Positions 34,644 to 42,950 of a stretch of DNA of 64,000 bases are shown piece by piece. The notes below the pieces were generated by a model. That model ran no database searches. It was not told where the DNA came from and worked only from the letters and a program-made list of their open reading frames with translations. The position numbers and the translations under genes are program-made. Position 1 is the first letter of the stretch. Every line of letters begins with the position of its first letter. The stretch is from Fontibacillus phaseoli (lineage in GTDB: Bacteria; Bacillota; Bacilli; Paenibacillales; Paenibacillaceae), in assembly GCF_003337355.1 (NCBI RefSeq), contig NZ_QPJW01000002.1, forward strand, positions 167,537 to 231,536, written 5' to 3'.

Positions 34644-36842
34644 CTACGATTCCGTCTGCTTTGCCAGCACTTCTGCAAGTCCTTTTACATCCAGCCCATC
34701 CACGGCAAAAGCGCGCCGAACCAGATCCGGCGGCACAAACTCGTCATATTTGCCCAAATATGGAGCTTCAGCGGCATCAAGAAGTGACTCAGCATCCGGG
34801 ATCGCAGACAACTCTGCTTGAATTGCTGCCAGCAGTTCCTCGGCCCTCGTTCTTCCGGCAACGACCATGTAATACGGTTCCATCGGGACGACCTGACGTA
34901 GCCCCATCGGCTCCTTCAGGTTATGCTTCAGCAGACGTTCCAGCGTACGGAACTGTTTGCTTCCGCCCCAAGGCAAAATAAACACGGCATCGCCGCCCGC
35001 CGGAATCACTGTGCTGCGCAGCAGCCCGCTTTCCCGGGCGAGCCTGCGCGACCGTTCCAGACGATTCACCGCACCGGGCGCCAGATAGGGGTACAACGTC
35101 TTCTCCTCCAGCACCTGGCGCATTTTTTGCATCACCCGGGTATGGACATCGCCGCCGGCTCCAAGCCAAAGCGTATCCACCTTGCCTCTGGAGGATTTCA
35201 CGTATACCGCTTTATGCTTGTTGTCCACTTCCTCCACTTTCCACAGCTTGCCGGCCAGCGTAAAACAGTAACCCGGCGGCGGTACGGTGGTGATGCTCCC
35301 GATTTCCTCGGAGCCGTCATATACCACATGCTCCTCGTCGTCCTTAAACACCGCATAGAAACGGAAGTTATTCACTACCTTTTCCCCGCCGAGCCCGATG
35401 ATCAGCGTGCCTTCCTCCGTCTGCTGGACGTGGTCGGTCTGTAGCAAATACTGCAGCAGCAGCTTATACTCGTCCGGCTCGATCCCGCGAAAAGCCGGCA
35501 GCGTCAGCACCGCCCTTGCCAGATCGGCAGGCTCCGCCTCGCCGATGCTTTTGAGCGTGCTCATGGTCTGATGGTAGAGCACACCGACCGGCTTCTTGCG
35601 CAGATCCAGCGGCTCCACCCAGCGCTCGCGGACGTACAGCTCGATGACGGCGATAGCCCGCAGCAGCGTCCACGGCATCCGCGCGGGCAGTTGCGCTTCC
35701 TCGTCCTCTTCCTCCGCGACGAGGAACATCATCTCCGACGCCTGGTCTCCCCGGCGTCCGGAGCGGCCGAGCCGCTGCACAAAGCTGGAGCAGCTGTACG
35801 GCGCCCCGAGCTGGATGACCCGCTCCAGCTCGCCGAGATCGATGCCGAGCTCCAGCGTCACCGTCGCTGCGGCCACCGCAGGTCCGGGACCGGAGCGCAG
35901 CGCGGCTTCGGTCTCCTCCCGCAGCATCGCGGAGATGCTTCCGTGATGCACATGGAACACGTCCCGCTCCTCCCGCTTTGCGGCGATCCGGCGCATCTCC
36001 AGGGTGGTCAATTCCGCGTCGGAGCGGCTGTTGGTGAAGACGAGCGCTTTTTTCCGGTGCGTGTGATCATAAATAAAGTTGTGATAGTTCTGCTTGGCAA
36101 GCTCCAGATGCTTGGCCTCCCGCTCATTCCGGGCATCCGGGAACGAAAAGTGCTCCACCGACAGCTTCAGCTTCCGCCCGCCGTGCGGCGAAACGACCTC
36201 GACGGACTGCGGAGTGCCCGCCCCAAGCCAGCGCGCCGCGGTGTCGTAATCGCTGAGCGTTGCCGACAGCCCGATCCTTCTTGGCGAACAAGACGCCATC
36301 CGCTCCAATCTCGTTAACTGGCTAAGTACCTGAATGCCCCGATCCGCCCCCATAAAGGCATGCACCTCATCAATCATGATATAACGCAGATCATGGAACA
36401 AGGCTGGGATCGCATTCGGCCGGTTCATCAGCAGCCCCTCCAGCGACTCAGGCGTAATCTGCAGAACACCGCAGGGGCGCTGCATGAGCTTGGTCTTTTC
36501 ACCTTGCGAGACATCGCCGTGCCAGTGCCAGACCGGAACTTCTCCTTCCCTGAGCAGTTCGGTGATCCGTTCAAACTGATCATTGATCAGCGCTTTCAGC
36601 GGCCCGATGTACAGGATGCCGACGGATCCGGAAGGGCGGTTGTACAGCTCGGTGAGCGCCGGAAAAAAAGCCGCCTCCGTCTTCCCGGATGCCGTGCCGG
36701 AAGCGATCAGCAAGTGATGCGAAGTATCGAACAACACCCGGCAGGCTTCAACCTGGGCCTCGCGCAGGGCGTCCCATTTTTTGCGGTACATGTATTCCTG
36801 AATGAACGGTGCCAGCCGGGAAAATAGATTTTGCCCGCTCAT
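34644..36842 (-). CDS. Lhr/BrxHI-like DEVH-box superfamily 2 helicase
   Basis: 732 residues. Motif I is ASGTASGKTEAAFFP (48-62), motif II IMIDEVHAFMGADRG, motif III GLSATLSDYD, motif IV ALVFTNSRSDAE, motif V ATVTLELGIDLG, motif VI VQRLGRSGRRGD. The DEVHxxxGxDRG form and the C-terminal winged region (RWVEPLDLRKKPVGVLYHQTMS) resemble Lhr and the BREX type-2 helicase BrxHI. It should translocate on or unwind nucleic acid using ATP. Its ATG overlaps the ATPase stop (ATGA), indicating coupled translation. Base composition is clearly GC-richer than in neighbours at 42-48 kb. Confidence 0.9.
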   Translation of the reverse strand: MSGQNLFSRLAPFIQEYMYRKKWDALREAQVEACRVLFDTSHHLLIASGTASGKTEAAFFPALTELYNRPSGSVGILYIGPLKALINDQFERITELLREGEVPVWHWHGDVSQGEKTKLMQRPCGVLQITPESLEGLLMNRPNAIPALFHDLRYIMIDEVHAFMGADRGIQVLSQLTRLERMASCSPRRIGLSATLSDYDTAARWLGAGTPQSVEVVSPHGGRKLKLSVEHFSFPDARNEREAKHLELAKQNYHNFIYDHTHRKKALVFTNSRSDAELTTLEMRRIAAKREERDVFHVHHGSISAMLREETEAALRSGPGPAVAAATVTLELGIDLGELERVIQLGAPYSCSSFVQRLGRSGRRGDQASEMMFLVAEEEDEEAQLPARMPWTLLRAIAVIELYVRERWVEPLDLRKKPVGVLYHQTMSTLKSIGEAEPADLARAVLTLPAFRGIEPDEYKLLLQYLLQTDHVQQTEEGTLIIGLGGEKVVNNFRFYAVFKDDEEHVVYDGSEEIGSITTVPPPGYCFTLAGKLWKVEEVDNKHKAVYVKSSRGKVDTLWLGAGGDVHTRVMQKMRQVLEEKTLYPYLAPGAVNRLERSRRLARESGLLRSTVIPAGGDAVFILPWGGSKQFRTLERLLKHNLKEPMGLRQVVPMEPYYMVVAGRTRAEELLAAIQAELSAIPDAESLLDAAEAPYLGKYDEFVPPDLVRRAFAVDGLDVKGLAEVLAKQTES

Positions 36843-38179
36843 AGCTCAAACTCCGCCAAGAAGTCATCCAGCTCGTCAGCGGCTTCGCTTTTCTTGGCTG
36901 CGCCTTGGGCGGCGTATTGTTGTTCGCGCTCGCCAAGCAATTCCTCGAACGTTAGCTCCTCATGCTGGTGCAGCATATGCAGCACATCCATGAAGTCCCG
37001 CACAACCTCCCGGGTGGTGAGCAGCTCCGCGGCGCCAAGGCGGCCCACCGCCGCCTGCATAAATGTTATCAACTGCTCATCGCGCAGCTGCGGCTCATAG
37101 CCGGCATGCATCGCGTGAATGTCCCGCAGTTTTTGCAGCAGGATCAGGATCTCCTCATGCGAAAGCATGTCCAGCCTCAGAATCGGCGAGGTGTACGTAC
37201 GCCGCGTCCCGCTGCTATAGCGCCCGTCCATGAGACGCGACCGCAGGGCATCATAGCTGAACAGCCCGCGGCGCTCATCCTCCACGAACTGTGGCGTGCC
37301 GCCCAGATAGATGCCCAGGTACTGGGCTTTACCTTGCATCGTGTCGTTAAACATCGTGAGCAGCTTCTCATAGTTGCTTTGGCGGGAAATGCTGTTCGTA
37401 ATTTTGTACAGGTTCACGCCTTCATCGATAAAAAGCAGGAGTCCTTTATACCCGATCCGCACCGAGAACTCCGCCCATAGCTTCATATAGTCGTACCAAT
37501 TGTCGTCATCGATGATCACGCCGACCCCGAGCTCTTGACGCGCTTCCGTTTTGGTGCCGAATTCTCCGCGCAGCCACCGCAGCGCCGCCGCTTTCCGGTC
37601 ATCGTCGCCAAGCTTATACCCCGACCAATAAGCAGCCAATACCTTGGCAAAATCAAACCCGTGCACCAGGTTCTGCATTTCATTGGTGACCGCATAGATG
37701 CGAAGTTCCACCGCTTCATGAAGCTTTGGATCGCCGGGGCGCAGGCCGGTGTCCTGCATCTGCTCCTGCTGAAGGGCGGCAATCCATTTTTGCAGCATCG
37801 GCTCCAAGGCGCCTCCGTCCGGTCTCGTCCGGGAGGATAAGTGCATCATCAGTTCCCGGTACGTGGCCAGCCCCTGCCCCTTCGTTCCGACGAGACGCCG
37901 CTCCGGCGACAAATCGGCATCCGCCACCACAAACTCGCGATCCATGGCATAATTGCGGATCATCTGCAGCAAGAAGCTTTTGCCGCTCCCGTAACGTCCG
38001 GTAACCAACCGAAAAGCCGCCCCGCCCTCACCGATGTTATCCATATCCTGCAAGATCGAAGCTACCTCCGGTTTCCGTCCGACCGCGATATGCTCGAGCC
38101 CGACCCGCGGCACCACCCCGGCCGTCAAGGAATTCACCAACGCCGATGTGAGCCGCTTCGGGATTTGCATCTGTTTCAT
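36839..38179 (-). CDS. BrxD-like P-loop ATPase (DUF2791)
   Basis: 446 residues from ATG 38179 (GAGGTGATAACG upstream; the longer frame to 38209 overlaps TerB). The N-terminus MKQMQIPKRLTSALVNSLTAGVVPRVGLEHIAVGR is the DUF2791 hallmark; Walker A GRYGSGKSF (61-69), Walker B GLLLFIDEGVNLYKI. Relatives are the BREX ATP-binding protein BrxD and ATPases paired with helicases. It is coupled to the helicase by a 4-base overlap and follows TerB by 10 bases, implying one complex. The exact activity is unknown. Confidence 0.88.
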   Translation of the reverse strand: MKQMQIPKRLTSALVNSLTAGVVPRVGLEHIAVGRKPEVASILQDMDNIGEGGAAFRLVTGRYGSGKSFLLQMIRNYAMDREFVVADADLSPERRLVGTKGQGLATYRELMMHLSSRTRPDGGALEPMLQKWIAALQQEQMQDTGLRPGDPKLHEAVELRIYAVTNEMQNLVHGFDFAKVLAAYWSGYKLGDDDRKAAALRWLRGEFGTKTEARQELGVGVIIDDDNWYDYMKLWAEFSVRIGYKGLLLFIDEGVNLYKITNSISRQSNYEKLLTMFNDTMQGKAQYLGIYLGGTPQFVEDERRGLFSYDALRSRLMDGRYSSGTRRTYTSPILRLDMLSHEEILILLQKLRDIHAMHAGYEPQLRDEQLITFMQAAVGRLGAAELLTTREVVRDFMDVLHMLHQHEELTFEELLGEREQQYAAQGAAKKSEAADELDDFLAEFEL

Positions 38180-38189
38180 CGTTATCACC

Positions 38190-39971
38190 TCATAGATCTT
38201 TATTGCCAATTTGACTGCATTGCAGCATATTACGGAGCTCTGTCTCGTACTCCTCCGCTATCCGGTCGCCATCGATCAGCAAATCCCCGATCCATTCCAT
38301 CGCCAGCTCGTTGATTTCATCAAGCAGCAGTTCCGGCATCGAGCCGGCCTGCTCGGCTATGCCGTATCGCACGTCGATGCCCCGCTCCTCGACAATTGCG
38401 CCCAGCATTGCCAGGTGAGCTCCGGATAACCGGACCGACATCTCTTGCCACTCTTCCGCCAGCTTGGGCTCAATCGGGCCTTCAATCCGAATCCTTTCTT
38501 TGTGAAGCTCTTCGCTCCCCTCACTCCGTTGTTCACAGTCATCGCCAGCGCTGCTCTCGGCAATCTCAAGCTGTACGGCCTCCGGAAGCTCATTCAATTC
38601 TTTGAACCCTTCGGGCTGCGAATGCGCCGACGGCTCTTCCTCAAACACCCGCCAGCCAAGCTCAAAGTCCATCTCAGCCTGCTGCGGCACATCCCTTTTC
38701 AGCTGCCGTGCTCCCTTTTGACCTGATGAACCTGTCGGCCGCTCCGTCTTTTGCTCAACCGTCGCAATCGACAGTTCTTCGGTTAATAGCATGTCACGCA
38801 CCTCATTCGATTCTTGCTGCAACTTGCGCAGCTTTGCCGTGTTAATCTTTACCACCGGAATCCGAGACTTGGCTTCCTCCGTCTGGCGCTGCCCAAATTC
38901 CTTGTGCAGAAAACGGGATACAAGCTGCTCCACTTCCGGTTCGAGGCTGATTCCCCGCAGTTTTCCTTTAAAGCCCGTCAGCTCCCGCAGTTTGTTCTCT
39001 GTATGCCTGACAAGTTGAGTCAGGTACGCACGAAATGGAGGATGTTCACTAATCGGCAGGACGGATACGGGAACTCCGTGTCCGTACACCTCATGATCAT
39101 ATACAGCGCTGCGAAACAGGAAACGGGTAATCTTTTTCTCCTTCGGCTTAAAGCGCTCAATGAGTTTGCTGCCCTTGGTTTTTGCTAAGAATCCGTCAAC
39201 CAGCGCGATTACTTTCGGGACATAGTGCCGCATTTCTTTTCTCCCCTGATCGCTGTAGTAGCGGCTCTTCTCCACCTCGTAATCGATGAGCGGCAACACC
39301 ATTTCCCAAGTCAGTTCCAGCGGTTCGGCCGAGAATCTGCGTCCCCATTCCAGTTCCTTCAGCACGTTGGATAGACTGCGCGGAAGCTTCATCAGCGGCT
39401 CTGCAGGCGGCATGTCCAGCCCGAACACTTTCCCGAGGTCATACATCCATTCCCGCACATACAAATCCAGCTTCGGGTACCGCTTCCGGTACGCTTTCCA
39501 GACCCGGTCCATCAGTTCCACTCCGTGTACCGGGTCATCCCAGCCAATGCCATGAATCAACTCGTACAGGTACACGAACAGATAGGACATATCCGTCTCG
39601 GGATACCGTCCGGAACGTACCTCTCCGCGCCAGTACAGATACCATCGCAATTGTCCGGGTTGCATTTGGTCATAGGTCGGCCAGTAAGTCTGAAAAGGAA
39701 CAAATTCAGCGTATTCCTCGCTCTTCCCTTCCAGTTCCCGCGCTGTCTGCACAAACTGCTGCTCCTTCGAGACATAGCGAAAATCCTGCCGCCAATCCAG
39801 ATTGCGCTCCAAGCTTTCGCTCTCCGGCGCAACGACTTTACTTACGGGCTCGGTCTCAGGCTGACCCGGTACTCCAAGCTCCATTTCCGCAAACGTGAGC
39901 TGCCGGTCCCTTACCATTCGCTGTTTGTTGTTATCTATATGAATGTAGTGTTTGTCCGTTCTATCGTTCAT
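38190..39971 (-). CDS. TerB_N / TerB_C domain protein
   Basis: 593 residues, first gene of the cassette; ATG 39971 has GGAGG 12 bases upstream. Residues about 85-300 are TerB_N: FVPFQTYWPTYDQMQPGQLRWYLYWRGEVRSGRY in pieces, DMSYLFVYLYELIHGIG, YSDQGRKEMRHYVPKVI. A low-complexity linker (390-490) leads to a TerB_C-like C-terminus with LLLDEINELAMEWIGDLLIDG. The TerB core itself is not evident. TerB_N/C proteins have been linked by gene context to DNA-processing and stress or phage-response modules. No catalytic motif is seen; a scaffold or sensor role is likely. Confidence 0.85.
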   Translation of the reverse strand: MNDRTDKHYIHIDNNKQRMVRDRQLTFAEMELGVPGQPETEPVSKVVAPESESLERNLDWRQDFRYVSKEQQFVQTARELEGKSEEYAEFVPFQTYWPTYDQMQPGQLRWYLYWRGEVRSGRYPETDMSYLFVYLYELIHGIGWDDPVHGVELMDRVWKAYRKRYPKLDLYVREWMYDLGKVFGLDMPPAEPLMKLPRSLSNVLKELEWGRRFSAEPLELTWEMVLPLIDYEVEKSRYYSDQGRKEMRHYVPKVIALVDGFLAKTKGSKLIERFKPKEKKITRFLFRSAVYDHEVYGHGVPVSVLPISEHPPFRAYLTQLVRHTENKLRELTGFKGKLRGISLEPEVEQLVSRFLHKEFGQRQTEEAKSRIPVVKINTAKLRKLQQESNEVRDMLLTEELSIATVEQKTERPTGSSGQKGARQLKRDVPQQAEMDFELGWRVFEEEPSAHSQPEGFKELNELPEAVQLEIAESSAGDDCEQRSEGSEELHKERIRIEGPIEPKLAEEWQEMSVRLSGAHLAMLGAIVEERGIDVRYGIAEQAGSMPELLLDEINELAMEWIGDLLIDGDRIAEEYETELRNMLQCSQIGNKDL

Positions 39972-39997
39972 CTTCCATAGACCTCCATCACGACACC

Positions 39998-40030
39998 ATT
40001 ATACCATCAAAGCGAAAATTTGTTCGCTTT
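39998..40030 (-). promoter_or_regulatory. Promoter of the TerB operon with LexA-like (SOS) operator
   Basis: Minus-strand -10 TATAAT is at 39998-40003; 17 bp upstream the -35 position (CGAACA, 40021-40026) is part of an inverted repeat AAAGCGAA-N6-TTCGCTTT (40009-40030). Its minus-strand core CGAACAAATTTTCG differs at one base from the Firmicute LexA/DinR consensus CGAACRNRYGTTCG. Binding there would block the -35 of the operon and abut the -35 of the divergent M50 gene. Confidence 0.65.
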
Positions 40031-40059
40031 TTGAATACATTTTTGATCTCTATTATAAT
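40031..40059 (+). promoter_or_regulatory. Sigma-A promoter of the M50-like protease gene
   Basis: TTGAAT (40031-40036), 17-bp spacer, TATAAT (40054-40059). The LexA-like inverted repeat ends at the base just before the -35. Confidence 0.8.
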
Positions 40060-40094
40060 GGACCTAGTAGAGTTTTTTCTGAAAGGGATATGCT

Positions 40095-40799
40095 ATGAAT
40101 AAATGGCTCAAGGCCTTCCTGTTTCTAATAGGAGCAGCGATACTGACGAGACTGATTCCGTTCTCCAACTGGTTTCGCATGCTCGATACAATGATTCATG
40201 AGCTCGGCCATGCCGTTGTGACGCTTCTGGTGTCCGGACGGGTGCTCCGGATTGAGCTAAATCCCGATCACAGCGGTGTCACCTACTCCCTGTTGATTTC
40301 GGACTGGAGCCAGATTGTGGTCTCGTTGGCCGGTTATATAACGGCCTCCTTGTTTGCGATTGCCATGTTCTACGGCTATTACAGACAAAAACAAGGCATC
40401 GGCCTTATCATCATCAGTGTGCTTGCTCTAGCGACGATTGTCTTTTTTGTACGGTCGGGATACGGACTCTGGTGGCTGATCATCTTCATTGCCGTGAATA
40501 TGGCGTTTTATTTCATCGGCGGATGGATTAGGAACTTTTATTATTTACTCTTGGCTTTTCTTTGTCTGGAGGAGTCGTTGATGGGGCCGGTCACGCTGTT
40601 GCTGCGGTCCTTAACCGCTCCGGCTCAAGCCGGGGATGCCGCGAATCTGGCCAATCTGACGATGGTTCCCGCGCTGGTCTGGTCGCTTCTGTTTCTTGGC
40701 ATCTCCCTATTGTGCGCCATGTCGTCGCTGCAACTGTATTGGAAAAACGGGCAGCGGGAGAACCTGAAGAGTAGACGGCAGCATCTGAATCTCAAATAA
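40095..40799 (+). CDS. M50-like membrane metalloprotease
   Basis: 234 residues with six or so transmembrane helices. The zinc motif HELGH (35-39) lies in IHELGHAVVTLLVSGR at the end of the first helix, as in M50B site-2-type proteases. The family's second Asp motif is not obvious. Ribosome site AAAGGGATATGCT precedes ATG 40095. Divergent from the TerB cassette and sharing its operator region, so possibly co-regulated. Some members of this group (M50 family, sporulation or unknown) have no known substrate. Confidence 0.82.
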   Translation: MNKWLKAFLFLIGAAILTRLIPFSNWFRMLDTMIHELGHAVVTLLVSGRVLRIELNPDHSGVTYSLLISDWSQIVVSLAGYITASLFAIAMFYGYYRQKQGIGLIIISVLALATIVFFVRSGYGLWWLIIFIAVNMAFYFIGGWIRNFYYLLLAFLCLEESLMGPVTLLLRSLTAPAQAGDAANLANLTMVPALVWSLLFLGISLLCAMSSLQLYWKNGQRENLKSRRQHLNLK

Positions 40800-40831
40800 T
40801 TCGCGGGCGCTCTCTTCTCTTAGCTGCTCCG

Positions 40832-41037
40832 CCGGAATAGCGCCCTTTCAGGACGCTATTTCGCGTTTTTAGGACGCATTGCAAGGAATAGCGGATTTTT
40901 GGCGCCTTATTTTCGGAGGAAATAACCATTTGGAGCTCTTCTAACCGGTTCGGGTTAAATAAAGCCCCAAAAGGACGCTATTTTCTACAACCTCACCCAA
41001 ATGAGCAAATAAGGTCAAAAAAGGACGCTATTTGTGT
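40832..41037 (+). repeat. Interspersed intergenic repeat, right copy (inverted relative to 33.6 kb)
   Basis: Together with the hairpin at 41224-41262, this fills the gene-free gap 40800-41310. It aligns, inverted, with 33580-33780. Blocks such as GGAATAGCGCCCTTTCAGGA, CGCTATTTCGCG, GGAAATAACCATTTGGAGCT and CCCCAAAAGGACGCTATTTT are shared with small changes. No frame of note. Confidence 0.75.
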
Positions 41038-41223
41038 TTCAGGCATAGCCAATGCATAGAGTTCGCCGCTTTTGCCGTTTGCGAGGACAGCATGATGTCA
41101 GGGGGATAAGCGCATAAGACCGCAAACAGGCAAAACATGAAAGAAGATGGCGATCCGCCGGGCTCGCTTGGAGAGACGTGAGACGCGAGGGAGAATCCTC
41201 TGTTTCCAAATGGCCTAAACCAA

Positions 41224-41262
41224 AGAGAAACCCTGTACTTTAATAGGTACAGAGGCTTCTCG
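41224..41262. terminator. Hairpin downstream of the P-loop kinase gene, related to that at 33.5 kb
   Basis: AGAAACCCTGTAC pairs imperfectly with GTACAGAGGCTTCT. The hairpin at 33515-33552, read on the opposite strand (GAGAAACCCTGT, then ACAGGGTTT), matches it closely, extending the inverted-repeat relationship of the flanking regions. A second short hairpin AGCGCTGCCC-type lies at 41272-41294. Confidence 0.5.
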
Positions 41263-41310
41263 ACAATCTGGCGCTGCCCTTAACAGGGCAGCGCTGCTTT
41301 TGGTATGTTG

Positions 41311-41895
41311 TTATGCTTGACCCTTGTCTTTTCCGTCAAAACCAAATTGGTCTTTGATCATTTGTGCAACAATGCCAGGCTCAAGATCGCTGTTATTTAT
41401 TTTCAGGTAATTCTCTTTCGCGATTTCGCCGGGATAGGAGTTCAAACGGTGAGCCTCAAGGGTTCTGAGCAAATCCCTCTCTGACTTTTCAACATTTCTT
41501 TTCGTCGGTTTATGTTCAAGCCGGTTAGCGGCTTTGTTCCGTCTCATTCTTTCATCGAGTTCGGCTTCCAACTCAACGAAATAGACAGTTCCGCCCCTGG
41601 ATTCAAACATTTCCGAAATCCGCTTTACATAATCCCAGTCATCTTGAAGGTCAAACGCCCAAACGTAAGTAAAAATCAGGCCTGGCAAATCACTTTTTGA
41701 AACTTCTTCAAAGATTTCGTGCCGTATCAAGTTTACTAGCCGTTTACCGGACGGAGTACCATAATCAAAAAACTGTGAAACCAAATCAATGGACATATGA
41801 TTATGAAACAATTTGAAATCCGTCAGTTCCGCCAAGTGTTGTCCGACTGTCATTTTCCCGACGGCCTGCGGGCCGAACAGAATAATAAACTTCAT
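41311..41895 (-). CDS. P-loop small-molecule kinase-like protein
   Basis: 194 residues from ATG 41895 (MKFIILFGPQ; GGGGG upstream). Longer starts run into the U32 gene. Walker A is GPQAVGKMT (8-16) at the extreme N-terminus, then LFHNHMSIDLV and a C-terminal helix ERMRRNKAANRL. It resembles shikimate-kinase/zeta-like P-loop phosphotransferases. Substrate unknown. Confidence 0.75.
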   Translation of the reverse strand: MKFIILFGPQAVGKMTVGQHLAELTDFKLFHNHMSIDLVSQFFDYGTPSGKRLVNLIRHEIFEEVSKSDLPGLIFTYVWAFDLQDDWDYVKRISEMFESRGGTVYFVELEAELDERMRRNKAANRLEHKPTKRNVEKSERDLLRTLEAHRLNSYPGEIAKENYLKINNSDLEPGIVAQMIKDQFGFDGKDKGQA

Positions 41896-41932
41896 TTGGT
41901 CGTGTACCCCCATTTTTATCTTATTTCCATCT

Positions 41933-42886
41933 TCACAAGTAAGAATTAGTAACGTTATTCTTGATATACTTGCATCTTTTCTTGGAGCACCATTTGTTCC
42001 AGAAATCTTTGCTTTCTTCAAATGCTAAATTTCTTGCGGTTCTCTCGTCCATGTTGTTTTCCAGATAATTAATGCACTTGGCATAGGTTCTCACGATGAT
42101 TTTCGTTACGTTGGCCGGTGTTTCCCTACCCGTTATTTTTAATGTGGCGACGCCCATTTCGTATAGCTTTCCAACGCTACAAAGCGAACAGTACAGGTTG
42201 CTGTCATAGTAAGGAAAATCCTTTTCGACGGAACCTTGCGTAATCACGTCATACTTGGATTTGCACGGAAACCCCAGGTCAAGAGATTCGCCCAGATTAT
42301 GGTACAAGCTGCACCTTCCATTCAAAAAAGAGCCGCCGAAATTCGCGAACACCTCGATCTCAATGCCTTCCACCTGACAAATTTCTTTGATTTCCTCCGT
42401 CAACATATGATACTCGAGCGTCACTCTTTTAAAGCCGAGATCTCTAAAAAATCTCACCTGCTCCGCGTTAATCGTAGCCAAGTAAACGCTTACGTAGCAA
42501 GGGATGTCAATATTCTTTTCCCGTAATAATAGATACTGACCAAGATCCGCTAGAACTACATTATCAATACCACATTGCAAACCCATTTGTATATAATCCA
42601 GAAAGTTCCGTTCCATGCCGTCTCTTTCTTTGCTCGGTAAACTGAACTGCGGAAGATTGGCCAAAAAGCTAACGCTGGCGCTATTTTGATGCGCTAAATC
42701 TACCGTTTCTTTTAATTCATTTTTGTCCATGGTAATCTGTGGATGGAACACATTCGAATTTCCCCGTGCGCTATACGAAATATTTTTAAAGGCCCCATAA
42801 GAAGCACCTAGGTAAATCTCACCTGCACCTGCCTCCAACATGTTTCTTGCCGAGTCCAATGAAATTACCGGAGCTTTAACCTTCAT
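41933..42886 (-). CDS. U32 family protein (UbiU/RlhA-like), first of a pair
   Basis: 317 residues. The TIM-barrel-like U32 pattern is clear: MLEAGAGEIYLGASYGAF, GIDNVVLADLGQYLLL, VTLEYHMLTEEIKEI, then IEVFANFGGSFLNGRCSLYHN. Four Cys in the GRC...PC...YCSLC arrangement match the [4Fe-4S] ligands of UbiU-type U32 proteins. Known members hydroxylate RNA or ubiquinone in an oxygen-independent way or act as collagenase-like peptidases. Its mate is the gene starting at 43811, 64 bases upstream. Confidence 0.82.
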   Translation of the reverse strand: MKVKAPVISLDSARNMLEAGAGEIYLGASYGAFKNISYSARGNSNVFHPQITMDKNELKETVDLAHQNSASVSFLANLPQFSLPSKERDGMERNFLDYIQMGLQCGIDNVVLADLGQYLLLREKNIDIPCYVSVYLATINAEQVRFFRDLGFKRVTLEYHMLTEEIKEICQVEGIEIEVFANFGGSFLNGRCSLYHNLGESLDLGFPCKSKYDVITQGSVEKDFPYYDSNLYCSLCSVGKLYEMGVATLKITGRETPANVTKIIVRTYAKCINYLENNMDERTARNLAFEESKDFWNKWCSKKRCKYIKNNVTNSYL

Positions 42887-42950
42887 AAAATAACCTCACT
42901 TAGATTATTTAATTTAGTGAAATTTTTCACATATCGTGTCGTAAAAAAAG

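Noticed and set aside
35571..36317. A 248-codon plus-strand frame
   Set aside because: Antisense of the GC-rich helicase gene, Arg/Pro-rich with no sensible motifs.
34644..39971. A BREX phage-defence system
   Set aside because: Only BrxD- and BrxHI-like genes are present. No PglX methyltransferase, PglZ phosphatase, PglW/PglY or BrxA/B/C is visible, so I call a separate TerB cassette instead.
41914..42021. Longer N-terminus for the kinase-like gene at 41311
   Set aside because: The extension overlaps the U32 gene end and lacks a ribosome site; the P-loop begins right after MKFIILFGP, as in the family.
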